DNA from: Verrucomicrobiota bacterium
GTDB lineage: Bacteria; Verrucomicrobiota; Verrucomicrobiia; Limisphaerales; UBA1319
DNA: 64,000 nt
Direction: 5' to 3'
Assembly: GCA_022709905.1 (NCBI GenBank)
Contig: JAKLHY010000002.1
Location: 1 to 64,000 of the forward strand
The notes under the pieces are model-generated. The model ran no database searches and had not been told where the DNA came from. It saw only the letters and a program-made list of their open reading frames with translations. Below, one piece after another: positions 10,480 through 19,814 of the stretch (the stretch's first letter is position 1; every line of letters begins with the position of its first letter). The position numbers were made by a program, and so were the translations under genes.

Positions 10480-11967
10480 TCAAGAGACCACCACGGTAAT
10501 GCTCACTCGCCGCACCTGCACCAGCGGACCGCGGCGTTGCGGGGCCAGGACCGTCAATCGCACCGGGTCCCCCCGCTGTTTCCCATACAAAAACTCAGCC
10601 AGCGCCGTGATGTCCCCGGGGGATTGACCATCTACCGCCAGGACCACCTGGCCCGCTGCCAATCCCGCCCGCGCACCACCGCTATTGCGATCCACCGTGA
10701 CTATGACAAAGCCCTCGGCAAGATCCAGTCCCAGTTGACCGGCCTGTTCGGCCGTCATCGGTTGCAGCGCCAAGCCCAATTTTTGCCGGACTAAGGCCGC
10801 GTTGAAAACGGTTTTCTTCGGAATCAGCCCGATTTCTCGCGCCATCGACTCCCGATCCCGGCGGATCCCGAACCGGACCGGTCCTCTCCCCCCGCTCTCC
10901 GCCACCATGCCCATCAGCCCAAATAACGACTCGGGAACCTGTCCGTTCACACTCAGAATTCTGTCTCCGCAACGCAGATCGCCCTTCTCGGCGGGACTTC
11001 CCGCTTGGACCTCCACAATCTCAAAACCATCTTCCCCGGCCCGGACACGGGCTCCCCACCACAAATCACTGAGCGATTCCGGGGTGAAAATTGACGAAAG
11101 CGCCTCCGAAACCTGCTTCACCGGAATCGCAAATCCGATCCCCTGGCCCTGCCGAAAGACCGCCACGTTGATGCCGATCAATTCGCCCCGCAAGTTGATG
11201 AGGGGTCCTCCGCTGTTGCCCGGATTAATGGCCGCATCCGTCTGAAGCCAGTCCGGGATCTCCAAGGCGTCCTCGGATGATGCTGTGGCCCGTCGGCTCT
11301 TTGCGCTGAGAATTCCGCGGCTCACCGATCCCCCCAATCCAAACGGATTCCCAAGGGCCAACACGGTCTCGCCCAACAACAGATCATCGTCGCGCGCAAA
11401 CTTCACCGCCTGATACCGTCGGCCCGGCTCCCCCTGGATTCGCAGCAACGCCACATCGGTGTTCCGGGCGCCGGCCACAGGCACGGCTCTCAGCGGAGGA
11501 CTGTTATCCATGAGCTTGATCCAGATTTCATCCGCTCCCTCGACCACGTGCACATTTGTCAAAATATAGCCATTGGCGTCGATGATCACCCCGGAGCCGG
11601 CGCTGGTTTGCGGGGGGAGTTGCTGAACAAACGGCGACCAGTTGTCCCGCCACCAGTCAAAAAAATATCCACGCCGTTCGACGCGCGTTTTGGTCACAAT
11701 ATTCACCACGCTCGGCATCACCCGTTCAATGGCCGTCACGGCCGCATCCCGCCGGATATCGGGCTCGGTCGACGCGGAAAGCCGCACGGTCATTCCCAGC
11801 GTGGTCGCCCAAACCGCAAGCCAATACCCGGCGCGGTGCGGGCGTCGGCGGCAGCGGCGCCCCGTTTCCGCCGCCCCGCCATGAAAAATTCCAGGGGACT
11901 GGCTTGGAGGATTTCCCCGCCGCCAGCCGTTGCGCCGAAATGCGATGTCTGCCGGGTTGTTGTCCAT
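10480..11967 (-). CDS. HtrA/DegP-like serine protease with two PDZ regions
   Basis: A 495-residue trypsin-like protease. The catalytic triad is visible: His140 (TNVHVVEG), Asp171 (NTDVALL) and Ser252 (GNSGGPL). A hydrophobic stretch at about residues 47-65 after an Arg-rich N-terminus acts as signal or anchor, so the protease faces the periplasm. Two PDZ-like regions follow (about 300-375 and 390-490, LRCGDRILSVNG and LAAGQVVLAVDG). It quality-controls or processes envelope proteins by family precedent. It heads the run leading into the ABC module (24-base gap) and has a plausible sigma-70 promoter at 12005-12033. The N-terminal 40 residues are Arg/Gly/Pro rich and unlike a standard signal; a later start cannot be excluded. 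Confidence 0.88.
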   Translation of the reverse strand: MDNNPADIAFRRNGWRRGNPPSQSPGIFHGGAAETGRRCRRRPHRAGYWLAVWATTLGMTVRLSASTEPDIRRDAAVTAIERVMPSVVNIVTKTRVERRGYFFDWWRDNWSPFVQQLPPQTSAGSGVIIDANGYILTNVHVVEGADEIWIKLMDNSPPLRAVPVAGARNTDVALLRIQGEPGRRYQAVKFARDDDLLLGETVLALGNPFGLGGSVSRGILSAKSRRATASSEDALEIPDWLQTDAAINPGNSGGPLINLRGELIGINVAVFRQGQGIGFAIPVKQVSEALSSIFTPESLSDLWWGARVRAGEDGFEIVEVQAGSPAEKGDLRCGDRILSVNGQVPESLFGLMGMVAESGGRGPVRFGIRRDRESMAREIGLIPKKTVFNAALVRQKLGLALQPMTAEQAGQLGLDLAEGFVIVTVDRNSGGARAGLAAGQVVLAVDGQSPGDITALAEFLYGKQRGDPVRLTVLAPQRRGPLVQVRRVSITVVVS

Positions 11968-12004
11968 ATCAGCCTGACGATCGGTTGAAACGCGCCAGAA
12001 AGCT

Positions 12005-12033
12005 ACTCTAAGGGAATCGGCCCGCGGTGTAAA
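12005..12033 (-). promoter_or_regulatory. Candidate sigma-70 promoter of the htrA-ABC run
   Basis: On the minus strand TTTACA (plus 12028-12033), 17 bases, then TAGAGT (plus 12005-12010). This places the start of transcription near 11998, about 30 bases before the protease ATG. The match is 5/6 and 4/6 to consensus with ideal spacing; there is no other support. Confidence 0.4.
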
Positions 12034-12065
12034 TAGCCGGTCCGATCCAAGTCAACATAAAAATA

Positions 12066-12095
12066 TTGACATAAGTTCAATAAAAATAATATAAA
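12066..12095 (+). promoter_or_regulatory. Candidate sigma-70 promoter of the DUF2851 gene
   Basis: A perfect TTGACA at 12066-12071 lies 18 bases before TATAAA at 12090-12095 (TAATAT at 12087-12092 is an alternative -10), in a markedly AT-rich patch of this GC-rich window. Transcription would start near 12102, after the first possible ATG (12100), which supports the downstream ATG at 12118 as the real start. Confidence 0.55.
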
Positions 12096-12117
12096 TCATA
12101 TGGAAAGATCCCGGTCT

Positions 12118-13557
12118 ATGACAACCGATCCTTACAGTCAGTGGCGGCAATGGCGTTTGAGGGGGGGGTGCTTGGAGGAAAGCGGCCGAGCCGTGCCTCC
12201 CGAGCGTTTGGCGCAGGCGATTTGGCGGCATCAGCGGTTGTTGCGGGACCGGATGTCGACGTTGACGGGGGAGCCGTTGCGGGTGTTGCATCCGGGCTTT
12301 TGGAATCGGGGTGCGGGGCCGGATTTTCGCCGGGCGGTGATTCGGATTGGGGAGGGATTGCCGGTTACGGGGGATGTGGAAGTGGACGCGAGCCGGGCGC
12401 AATGGGCGGCGCACGGGCACGATCGGAATCCGGCCTATCGGGGGGTGGTGTTGCATGTGGTGTGGACGGCGGGGGGAGAGGAGGCAGGCCCGGTGCCGGT
12501 GATGGCACTTCGGCCTTTTCTGGACGCCTCGGTGGAGGAGTTGGAGGTCTGGCTTTGCAGTGATGCGGCCATGGAGCCGCCGTTGACGAGTTTGGGGCAA
12601 TGCGCCCCGTGTCTGCGTCAGGTAGCTCCGTCAGTGACAGCCGCCGTATTGCGACAGGCTGCGCTGGTGCGATTTCAGGGCAAGGCAAGGGAATTGCAGG
12701 CTCGAGCCCGGCAAGTGGGATGGGAGCAGTCCTTATGGGAGGGATTGTTTCGCGGATTAGGTTACAGGCACAACCTCTGGCCTATGCAGGCGTTGGCTGA
12801 ACTGATCCCCGGACTGCGGGAACGATGCCCGGAGAGCGGGAATTTGGTGTTGTATTGGCAGGCGAGCCTTTTAGGGCTGGCGGGTTTTTTGCCGGACGAT
12901 CTGACGGGGCGCCGGCGGGGGGCGGACAGTTATTTGCGGCAGGTTTGGGACTATTGGTGGCGCGAGCGTTCGGCCTGGGAAAGGCATCTCATGCCATCCG
13001 GCAGCTGGTGTCGACAGGGATTGAGGCCGGCGAATCATCCGCATCGCCGTTTGGCTTTAGCGGCTCACTGGCTGGCCCGGAAAACTTTCATTGGATCGCT
13101 CGAGCGCTGGTTTGGTTCCGGGGAGAACGATCATCGAGGTTCAAGGGAATTGCTCGCCCTGCTGCAGGCGCCCGAGGATGATTTCTGGTCGAGGCATTGG
13201 ACCCTTGGATCGGAGCCGATGCCCCGCCCCCGGCCCTTGCTGGGGGAGCAGCGGCTGACCGATCTGGCGGTGAACAGTCTGTTGCCCTGGTTCTGGGTGC
13301 GGGCAGTGGCGGCGAACAATCCTGATCTGGCCCTGCGGGCCGAGCGCGCTTTTTTAGGGTGGCCGGAAAGCCAGGACAATGCGGTGCTGCGTCTTTGCCG
13401 TCAGCGTTTGATGGGAGGGCAGCGCCAGAGGCATCTGCGGGGTGCCGCCGGGCAGCAGGGCTTGCTGCAGATCGTCCATGATTTCTGCGAAAATGCGAAT
13501 GCCCTCTGCACAGGTTGTCCTTTTCCGGAGTTCCTGCGCCGCCAGGACGGATCCTGA
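12118..13557 (+). CDS. DUF2851 family protein
   Basis: A 479-residue protein that matches the DUF2851 family by its conserved N-terminal core: a region ending VLHPGFWNRGAGPDFRRAVI, then a GDVEVD motif and VVLHVVWT. The C-terminus carries a Cys-rich end (CENANALCTGCPF). No membrane segment or signal is seen. The family is widespread in Bacteroidetes and Verrucomicrobia but has no known function. An in-frame ATG also exists at 12100, but the predicted transcription start is at about 12102 and a GGAAAG sits 10 bases before 12118, so I use 12118. It is transcribed convergently with the MBL-fold gene. Confidence 0.85.
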   Translation: MTTDPYSQWRQWRLRGGCLEESGRAVPPERLAQAIWRHQRLLRDRMSTLTGEPLRVLHPGFWNRGAGPDFRRAVIRIGEGLPVTGDVEVDASRAQWAAHGHDRNPAYRGVVLHVVWTAGGEEAGPVPVMALRPFLDASVEELEVWLCSDAAMEPPLTSLGQCAPCLRQVAPSVTAAVLRQAALVRFQGKARELQARARQVGWEQSLWEGLFRGLGYRHNLWPMQALAELIPGLRERCPESGNLVLYWQASLLGLAGFLPDDLTGRRRGADSYLRQVWDYWWRERSAWERHLMPSGSWCRQGLRPANHPHRRLALAAHWLARKTFIGSLERWFGSGENDHRGSRELLALLQAPEDDFWSRHWTLGSEPMPRPRPLLGEQRLTDLAVNSLLPWFWVRAVAANNPDLALRAERAFLGWPESQDNAVLRLCRQRLMGGQRQRHLRGAAGQQGLLQIVHDFCENANALCTGCPFPEFLRRQDGS

Positions 13558-13641
13558 CGCCGCTTCAGGCTGGGGCGACTTTCCGCAGATATCGAATGCG
13601 GTCTTCGGCGAGAAGCGAAGATCGGGGATAAGGCGCGTGTT

Positions 13642-14466
13642 TCAGCCAAAGAACGGGTTGTAGTCCTTCTGTTCTCCGACCGTTGTCAGGGGGCCGTGTC
13701 CCGGGCACAGGAGCGTGTTGTTGGGGAGGCTGAAGATCTGTGCGCGGATGCTCGTTTTCAAAAGGTCGGCGGACTGAAAACCACGACCGATGGAACCCGC
13801 AAAAAGGGTGTCTCCGACGACGGCAACCGGCGGGGCGTTCTCGGGGAAGTTCTCGATCAGGTAGATCATGCTGTCGGCCGAGTGTCCCGGGGTGGGGCGA
13901 GGGCAGACATGGAGGTTGCCGATGGGAACCATGTCACCCGGTGAGATTCGGGTCTTGGAAGAGTTGGATTTGAGGCCAGAGTGAAACTGAACGGAGGGGG
14001 CGTGTCGGCGCAAGGCGTCCAAGGCGGCCACGTGATCGTGGTGATGATGGGTGACAAAGATGTGATCCAAGCGGAGCCGGTATTTTTGCAGCAGTTCCAC
14101 CACGGGGGCCTCCATCCATCCGGTGTCGAAAAGAGCCGCCTGTCGGGTGGCGGGATCCCAGGCCAGGTAGCAGTTGACAGTATTGCCCTCCTGAGTGGTG
14201 ATGATTTGGCGGAGCTCCTGCCAAGTTGCGAGGTCAACACGAGCCGGCGACCAACCGGAGGCTAGAAGGGCCAGTTTGCGGCCGTGCAAGCCCACGAGGG
14301 CGGCCAATCGATCCCAATCGACCGGTTTTTCGATTTGGCCTGTGGCCTCGAGATTGGCCAGATCGTTGACCGAGATGCCCGCGGTTTTCGAGGCGAGTTC
14401 CTCCGGGACGTTAGCGGTTCTTCGGGCTTTATGAATCACGTCTCCGACATGGTCTTCTAGCATCAT
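13642..14466 (-). CDS. MBL-fold hydrolase with an N-terminal XRE-like HTH domain
   Basis: A 274-residue two-domain protein. Residues about 1-70 read as an XRE/Cro-like helix-turn-helix unit: VGDVIHKAR, then ASKTAGISVNDLANLEATGQ, then WDRLAALVGLHGRKLALLASG, which follows the usual spacing of HTH_3 proteins. Residues about 95-274 are a glyoxalase II-like metallo-beta-lactamase with the metal-binding THHHHDH motif, a second His (PTPGHSADS), the Asp in VVGDTLF and the final CPGHGP. It would hydrolyse a thioester or similar small substrate. The fusion to a DNA-binding-like domain is unusual (see findings). Neighbours are DUF2851 (convergent) and a symporter (divergent). Confidence 0.87.
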   Translation of the reverse strand: MMLEDHVGDVIHKARRTANVPEELASKTAGISVNDLANLEATGQIEKPVDWDRLAALVGLHGRKLALLASGWSPARVDLATWQELRQIITTQEGNTVNCYLAWDPATRQAALFDTGWMEAPVVELLQKYRLRLDHIFVTHHHHDHVAALDALRRHAPSVQFHSGLKSNSSKTRISPGDMVPIGNLHVCPRPTPGHSADSMIYLIENFPENAPPVAVVGDTLFAGSIGRGFQSADLLKTSIRAQIFSLPNNTLLCPGHGPLTTVGEQKDYNPFFG

Positions 14467-14601
14467 GCCTACACAGTAGACACAAACCGGCGGCTCGTCC
14501 AGACGCCAAGGACTTTGGTCAGAGGGATTCGAGCGCGGTTGGATCCTGGTAACGCTTGACGTTCTGCTTTCAATTCATTACCAATCACGACCGGAAGCCA
14601 T

Positions 14602-16758
14602 ATGAATTTTACACCCCTGATAGCTGCCATTGGCGGTGGTGGATCCGCCATGCTTCAAATGACGCCGGTGGATCTGGTCATCATTGTCATTTATTTCATC
14701 GTGGTCTTGGCGATCGGATTCTATCTGAAGAAATATGCCAGCACGGGGGAGGATTTCTTTATGGCAGGCCGGAAGATGACCGCGTGGGTGGCGGGGCTGA
14801 GCTTCATCTCCGCCAACCTGAGTTCCCTGGAAACCATGGGATGGAGCGCGATGGCCTACCAGTATGGAATGTTGGGGGCGCATGCTTATCTGATCGGCGC
14901 CATTCCCGCCATCCTGTTTCTGGCGATCGTTATGATGCCCTTTTACTACATCTGCAAGACGCATTCCGTGCCAGGTTACTTAAAACTGCGGTATGGGGAG
15001 GGGGCGCGTTGTGTGGCGGGGCTTTCGTTTACTTTTCTGACGGTGATGGTCAGCGGGGCCAGCATGTTTGCCATGGCGAAGATCTTGCACTTGCTGCTGG
15101 GATGGAACATGGACGTCAGCATATGGGTTTCATCGCTGACTGTGGCTGTTTACGTGACCTTGGGCGGCTTGCTTTCGGCTGTGTTTAACGAGGTCCTGCA
15201 GTTCTTCTTGATCTGGTTGGGATCGTTGTTGATCCCCATCTTGGGCATCATCCATGCCGGCGGATGGTCTAAGATGATGGCGACGATTCAACAGAATGCG
15301 AAGGTGATTCATCCCACGGTTGAAAACGCCGATTTTACGAGTCTGTGGCGCAATCTGGGATCCTTTGACACCAATCCGATGGGGATCGATTGGTTTGGAA
15401 TGGTGTTCGGCTTGGGATTGGCTGTGTCTTTTGGATATTGGTGCACCGACTTTCTTCAGGTTCAACGCGTGATTGTCGCCAAAAACCTGCGCGCCGCTCA
15501 GAATGGGACCATCATTGGTGCGGTGTTGAAAATGCTCGTTCCCATCGTGGTGACGATTCCGGGATTATTGGGATTGGCCGTGCTCACGAATCCCGACGGA
15601 TCGCCGTTGGTGCTTGTTCCCGAGAGCGATCCGCGCGCCGGCATCACCCATCAGACCTTTAACGATGTGATGCCATTGCTGATGGGGCAATACCTGGGGC
15701 CGGGATTGTTGGGGTTGGGGGTGACGGCCATGATTGCGGGTTTCATGTCTGGGATGGCCGGTAACGTCAGCGCGTTTGCCACGGTTTGGACCTACGATGT
15801 TTATCGACCTCTGATCAACAAGGGCGCATCCGACCAGCATTATGTGACCATGGGACGGTGGTGTTCGATCCTTGGCGTCTTGATCTCCATTGCGACGGCT
15901 TACGCGTTGTTTTTCTTCTCCAACATTCTGGAATTTCTTCAGGTCCTGGTGTTTTTCTTCATTGTGCCACTATTTGGGACCGTGATCCTGGGCATGTTAT
16001 GGAAGCGGGCCACCCCGGCGGGGGGCTTCTGGGGCTTTCTGGTGGCCATTGTGGTCTCGATGGGGATGTGGGTTTACGTGCATACTTTTCCCGACGGATA
16101 CCAGCCCCAGCCGAAGGTGACGATAGGCTCGGGATCCGCGGTCTTGCTGGAAAAGGCGGTCAGCGGCAAGAGCGAGCGCATTACCCGGGTTACCGTGGAA
16201 AGCGGATCGGTGGATCTCGTGAATGTCCCGGTGGTTGAGCAGACGGGGCAACCTGCGGTGACGAGTGGTGAATTTGCGGTGAAAGAGACACCGATTGTCC
16301 TGCCGGTGTCAACGCAGCTCAAGGGGGCGGCCGTGCGAGTGCAGGTGTTGGCTCCGGAGGTTGTCCTGTTCGACTCGAAGCAGACCGGCAAGTTTGGAGT
16401 CGAGGGGATTGAGGTTGTTTTAAAAAGCGGAGTGCAAGTGCGTGCGAAGGCGATTTCGGATCGGTTTGCGCCGGCGGCCTTCAATCCGGATCACACCCGG
16501 TATATTGCGCGTTCGACCCAGGCCAAGCCGATGGCTGTAAACATGTATAGCGGTTGGTGGTCTTTGGTGGTGTGCGTCCTGGTGACGGTGGGAGTCAGCT
16601 TGTTTACGAAGCCCAAACCGGAGGCTGAACTTAGAAACCTGGTCATGGGTCTGACCCCGTTGCCCGATGAAGGGCCGTGTCCATGGTATCAGAAGCCGGT
16701 TTTATGGGCCACGCTGGTGGCGGTGGTTTTGGTGGCGGTCAACATCCTATTCTGGTGA
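14602..16758 (+). CDS. Sodium:solute symporter family transporter with an inserted soluble domain
   Basis: A 718-residue SSS/SGLT-type transporter. The N-terminal part has the family hallmarks: a first helix VDLVIIVIYFIVVLAIGFYL, then a GEDFFMAGRKM motif and SFISANLSSLETMG. About fourteen membrane helices can be drawn. Between the helix ending near residue 490 and the last pair (from about 646) lies a soluble stretch of about 150 residues rich in Val, Ser and Thr and strand-like, absent from classical SSS proteins. It should import a solute, perhaps a sugar, with sodium; substrate unknown. A GGAAG site precedes the ATG. It is followed after 10 bases by a small membrane protein. Confidence 0.87.
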   Translation: MNFTPLIAAIGGGGSAMLQMTPVDLVIIVIYFIVVLAIGFYLKKYASTGEDFFMAGRKMTAWVAGLSFISANLSSLETMGWSAMAYQYGMLGAHAYLIGAIPAILFLAIVMMPFYYICKTHSVPGYLKLRYGEGARCVAGLSFTFLTVMVSGASMFAMAKILHLLLGWNMDVSIWVSSLTVAVYVTLGGLLSAVFNEVLQFFLIWLGSLLIPILGIIHAGGWSKMMATIQQNAKVIHPTVENADFTSLWRNLGSFDTNPMGIDWFGMVFGLGLAVSFGYWCTDFLQVQRVIVAKNLRAAQNGTIIGAVLKMLVPIVVTIPGLLGLAVLTNPDGSPLVLVPESDPRAGITHQTFNDVMPLLMGQYLGPGLLGLGVTAMIAGFMSGMAGNVSAFATVWTYDVYRPLINKGASDQHYVTMGRWCSILGVLISIATAYALFFFSNILEFLQVLVFFFIVPLFGTVILGMLWKRATPAGGFWGFLVAIVVSMGMWVYVHTFPDGYQPQPKVTIGSGSAVLLEKAVSGKSERITRVTVESGSVDLVNVPVVEQTGQPAVTSGEFAVKETPIVLPVSTQLKGAAVRVQVLAPEVVLFDSKQTGKFGVEGIEVVLKSGVQVRAKAISDRFAPAAFNPDHTRYIARSTQAKPMAVNMYSGWWSLVVCVLVTVGVSLFTKPKPEAELRNLVMGLTPLPDEGPCPWYQKPVLWATLVAVVLVAVNILFW

Positions 16759-16768
16759 GGATCTGATT

Positions 16769-16987
16769 ATGGAACACGAACATCAAGTGCCCATTTGGTT
16801 TTTCATTGGCGCGTTGCTCGCGGTTTATGGGGTGGTGGTCTTCGGCACGGGGCTCTACGGCTACTTCAATCCCCCCGAACACAAGGTGGCTTTATGGCAT
16901 CTGCACGCGGACATCTGGTGGGGGATTCTTCTTATCCTGGTGGGATCGGGCTATACGATTCGGTTTTGGCCGAGGCGCTCCCGCTAA
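16769..16987 (+). CDS. Small two-helix membrane protein, possible symporter partner
   Basis: A 72-residue protein with two hydrophobic helices (about 8-29 and 48-64) joined by a short loop containing the motif PPEHKVALWHLHADIWWG. The start ATG has a GAGG site that overlaps the stop region of the symporter, 10 bases upstream, so the two are cotranscribed. I do not recognise the family. Small proteins encoded directly after SSS transporters are known, and this could modulate or assemble the transporter, but that is inference. Its stop overlaps the convergent thiD stop by two bases. Confidence 0.75.
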   Translation: MEHEHQVPIWFFIGALLAVYGVVVFGTGLYGYFNPPEHKVALWHLHADIWWGILLILVGSGYTIRFWPRRSR

Positions 16988-17781
16988 TCCCAGAACCAGT
17001 TCAGGACGTCATGCCTGCCGACTTTGAGGCTTTGAGCGATGGCCTGGGTGATATACTCCTTGGCCTTTGAGACTGCCAGGGGCAGGTTGCTCCCCAAGGC
17101 CAGGTAAGCTGCAATGGCAGCGGAATAAGTGCAGCCGGTTCCGTGGCTCGATGCTCCGCGGATGCGTGGGGCGCTCAAGAGCAGTTCCTGCTGTCCATCG
17201 TAATAAAAGTCGATTGCCTGGGGTCCATTTCCGAGATGGCCTCCCTTGACCAGCGCGGCGCAGCCGAAGCGTTTATGAATTTCGCGCGCGGCCGCTCGCA
17301 ACTGCTCCACAGTCCGGATGGGATGCCCCAGGAGGATTTCCGCCTCGGGCAGGTTGGGGGTGACGAGCGTAGCGAGAGGCAGGAGACTCTTCTGGAGCAA
17401 ACGCGCGGCAGAAGGGCGCAGCAGTGCGGCTCCGCTGGTGGCTACCATGACAGGATCCACGATCAGCGCTGGCGTTCTATTCCCGGAGAAGAAATCCACG
17501 ACGACACGAATCAGGGAGGACGAATAGAGCATTCCCGTTTTGACGGCGACGGGCGGCAGTTCGGCAAAAACGGCCTCGATTTGCTGCCGCAAAAGAGGGG
17601 GGTGAACGGCCTGGATTCCTTTGACTTCTTTGGGATTTTGCGCCGTCAGACAGGTGATAACGCTTGTCCCATGCACCTCGAGCGAGGCGAAGACTTTCAG
17701 GTCGGCCTGAATTCCAGCCCCTCCCCCACTATCGGAACCGGCGATCGTCAGAGCCACCGGTAATCGAGATCGTTTGTTCAT
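16984..17781 (-). CDS. thiD: Hydroxymethylpyrimidine/phosphomethylpyrimidine kinase
   Basis: A 265-residue ribokinase-fold enzyme that phosphorylates HMP and HMP-phosphate in thiamine biosynthesis. Signatures: AGSDSGGGAGIQADLK near the N-terminus, TCLTAQNPKEV, PDPVM-like VDPVMVATSGA, and the catalytic end GASSHGTGCTYSAAIAAYLA, including the Cys of GTGC. Length is normal for the family. It stands alone on the minus strand without other thiamine genes nearby. The stop overlaps the convergent small-protein gene. Confidence 0.95.
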   Translation of the reverse strand: MNKRSRLPVALTIAGSDSGGGAGIQADLKVFASLEVHGTSVITCLTAQNPKEVKGIQAVHPPLLRQQIEAVFAELPPVAVKTGMLYSSSLIRVVVDFFSGNRTPALIVDPVMVATSGAALLRPSAARLLQKSLLPLATLVTPNLPEAEILLGHPIRTVEQLRAAAREIHKRFGCAALVKGGHLGNGPQAIDFYYDGQQELLLSAPRIRGASSHGTGCTYSAAIAAYLALGSNLPLAVSKAKEYITQAIAQSLKVGRHDVLNWFWD

Positions 17782-17973
17782 TGCCTCAGTGTATCATGAG
17801 CTTCGGTTGGATCCGAAGTTATTTTTAAGCAGATCCTTAGGCCACTCGGCCGGAGCGTTTTTTCGAGGACCATGGAAATCCATGGCACGGAGTGGCAGGC
17901 TGTCTCATCGTCTGGGCCGCCCAATCGCTGAATCTGAGTTTCCTGAGGGCCTCATTTCCGGTACATTGTCAAC

Positions 17974-19740
17974 ATGGATAAAGAAAACGTGGCGGAGATA
18001 TTGCAGGAAATTGGCGTTCTTCTCGAACTGAAAGGTGAGAATCCTTTTAAAACCAGGGCTTATGCCAGTGCTGCTCGGACTATCGAGGGCCTAAGCGAGT
18101 CTCTGGAAAAACTGATTTCCGAAAACCGTTTGGGTGAGATCAAGGGGATAGGGGATGCCCTCCAGAAGAAGATTACCGAATTGGTCACCACTGGCGAACT
18201 GGCTTATTACGAAGAGCTCAAGGCATCGCTGCCGGCCGGATTGTTGGACATGCTCAAGATCCCCGGTATGGGACCGAAAAAGGTCAAAGCCGTCTATGAT
18301 CGTTTGGGGGTTGAAACCGTCGATCAACTCGAGCAGGCCTGTCGATCGGGGCGTGTTGCGATGTTGGACGGGTTTGGGGAGAAGTCCCAGGCCAAGATTC
18401 TCGAGGGGATTCAGTTCCGGCGACAATACGCGACACGGCATCTTCTCGTTCAGGCCCTGGCTTGGGCGGAACCGATTCTGGATGAATTACGCGCCCACCC
18501 GGATGTCCTGCGCTGCAGCACCGCGGGGAGTGTTCGTCGATTCAAGGAAGTCATTGGCGACGTCGATTTCCTGGTTTCATCGAAAGCGCCGGCGGCGGTT
18601 CTGGACTTTTTCACCGGCCGAGAAGGCGTGATGAAGGTCTTGGCCAAAGGGGACACCAAGTCCTCTGTGATTCTGGAAGGCGGGATCCAAGCCGATTTGC
18701 GGGTGGTGAGTGATGTTGAGTATCCCTATGCGCTGGCCTATTTCACAGGGAGCAAGGAACACAACATTGCCATGCGCCAGCGTGCCATTCAAAGAGGCTT
18801 GCGGCTCAATGAATACGGTCTGTTTCGTTCCAAGGAAGAGACTCGGGACCCGGAGCTTCGAGTCGCTTGTGCGACTGAGGATGAGATTTTTTCTCAGCTG
18901 GGATTGGCCTATATTCCCCCCGAACTTCGGGAGGATCATGGCGAGTTTTTGGTGGCGGAGACCGGAACGATGCCTCGTTTGGTGGAGTGGACCGATCTGA
19001 AGGGATCCTTGCACAACCATTCGAACTGGAGCGATGGACGGGGGACGGTCGCTGAGATCGCCGAATTTGCCAGGGAAAACGGATTTGCCTACTGGGCCAT
19101 CAACGATCACTCGCGGGCATCCTTTCAAGCTCACGGCTTGGATGCAGACCGGTTGCGCAAGCAGGTCCTCGAAATCCGGGAGGTGAACAGGAGACTGAGC
19201 GAGGAAGGCTGCGAGTTTCGTCTGTTGACCGGTGTTGAGGTGGATATCCTGGGGGATGGTCGGCTGGATTTGCCGGACGATGTATTGGAGGATTTGGACG
19301 TCGTGGTGGCCAGCCTGCATCAGGGATTTTCCAGGCAGGAACCCGAGAATACCCGGCGGCTGATTCGGGCTGCCGAGAACCGGCAGGTTCACATGCTGGG
19401 GCATTTGACAGGCCGGTTGCTCCTGGAGCGCGAGCCCTATCCCGTCAATCCCCAAGCGGTGATTGACGTCTGTGCCGAGACAGGGACCTGGATTGAGCTG
19501 AATGCGCACCCGGCCCGTTTTGATCTGGACTGGCGATTGTGGCCTTACGCCAAATCCATGGGGGTGAAATGCGTGATTAACTGCGATGCGCACCGGAATG
19601 AGCATGCGGGTTTTCTCCGTTTGGGCGCGGGAATTGCGCGCAAGGGAGGGTTGCAGCGCGAGGATGTGATCAATACGTTGTCTCTGCGGTCGCTGATGAA
19701 GGCGCTGCAGGGGAAACGCGAGGGAGGTCGCAGGTCATAA
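17974..19740 (+). CDS. polX: PolX-type DNA polymerase/3'-5' exonuclease
   Basis: A 588-residue protein with the PolX layout: N-terminal helix-hairpin-helix (about 1-95, IKGIGDALQKKI and IPGMGPKKV), a beta-like nucleotidyltransferase core (TAGSVRRFKEVIGDVDFLV with the catalytic Asp pair, and a third Asp in IQADLRVV), then a C-terminal PHP domain (about 340-575) with metal ligands in LHNHSNWSDG, NDHSRAS, GVEVDI, HLTGR, NAHPARFD and NCDAHRNEH. It would act in gap filling during base-excision or end repair. Length is normal. The convergent neighbour is holA, 74 bases away. Confidence 0.94.
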   Translation: MDKENVAEILQEIGVLLELKGENPFKTRAYASAARTIEGLSESLEKLISENRLGEIKGIGDALQKKITELVTTGELAYYEELKASLPAGLLDMLKIPGMGPKKVKAVYDRLGVETVDQLEQACRSGRVAMLDGFGEKSQAKILEGIQFRRQYATRHLLVQALAWAEPILDELRAHPDVLRCSTAGSVRRFKEVIGDVDFLVSSKAPAAVLDFFTGREGVMKVLAKGDTKSSVILEGGIQADLRVVSDVEYPYALAYFTGSKEHNIAMRQRAIQRGLRLNEYGLFRSKEETRDPELRVACATEDEIFSQLGLAYIPPELREDHGEFLVAETGTMPRLVEWTDLKGSLHNHSNWSDGRGTVAEIAEFARENGFAYWAINDHSRASFQAHGLDADRLRKQVLEIREVNRRLSEEGCEFRLLTGVEVDILGDGRLDLPDDVLEDLDVVVASLHQGFSRQEPENTRRLIRAAENRQVHMLGHLTGRLLLEREPYPVNPQAVIDVCAETGTWIELNAHPARFDLDWRLWPYAKSMGVKCVINCDAHRNEHAGFLRLGAGIARKGGLQREDVINTLSLRSLMKALQGKREGGRRS

Positions 19741-19814
19741 GTTTGGCAGGCTCACCGGAGGGGCGATCCGGTCCGGAAGAATCGGGGTATTATCGAGCGC
19801 AGGCAGGACGGCCG

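Noticed and set aside
17871..17886. Palindrome CCATGG-AAAT-CCATGG between thiD and polX
   Set aside because: Short, no T run, no repeat elsewhere noticed; not enough to call an operator or terminator.
17888..17905. Sigma-54-like TGGCACGGAGTGGCA upstream of polX
   Set aside because: Spacing between GG and GC is nine bases, not ten; sigma-54 tolerates little change here.
18577..19605. Open frame of 342 codons on the minus strand
   Set aside because: Lies opposite the PHP domain of PolX, whose metal ligands are all visible.
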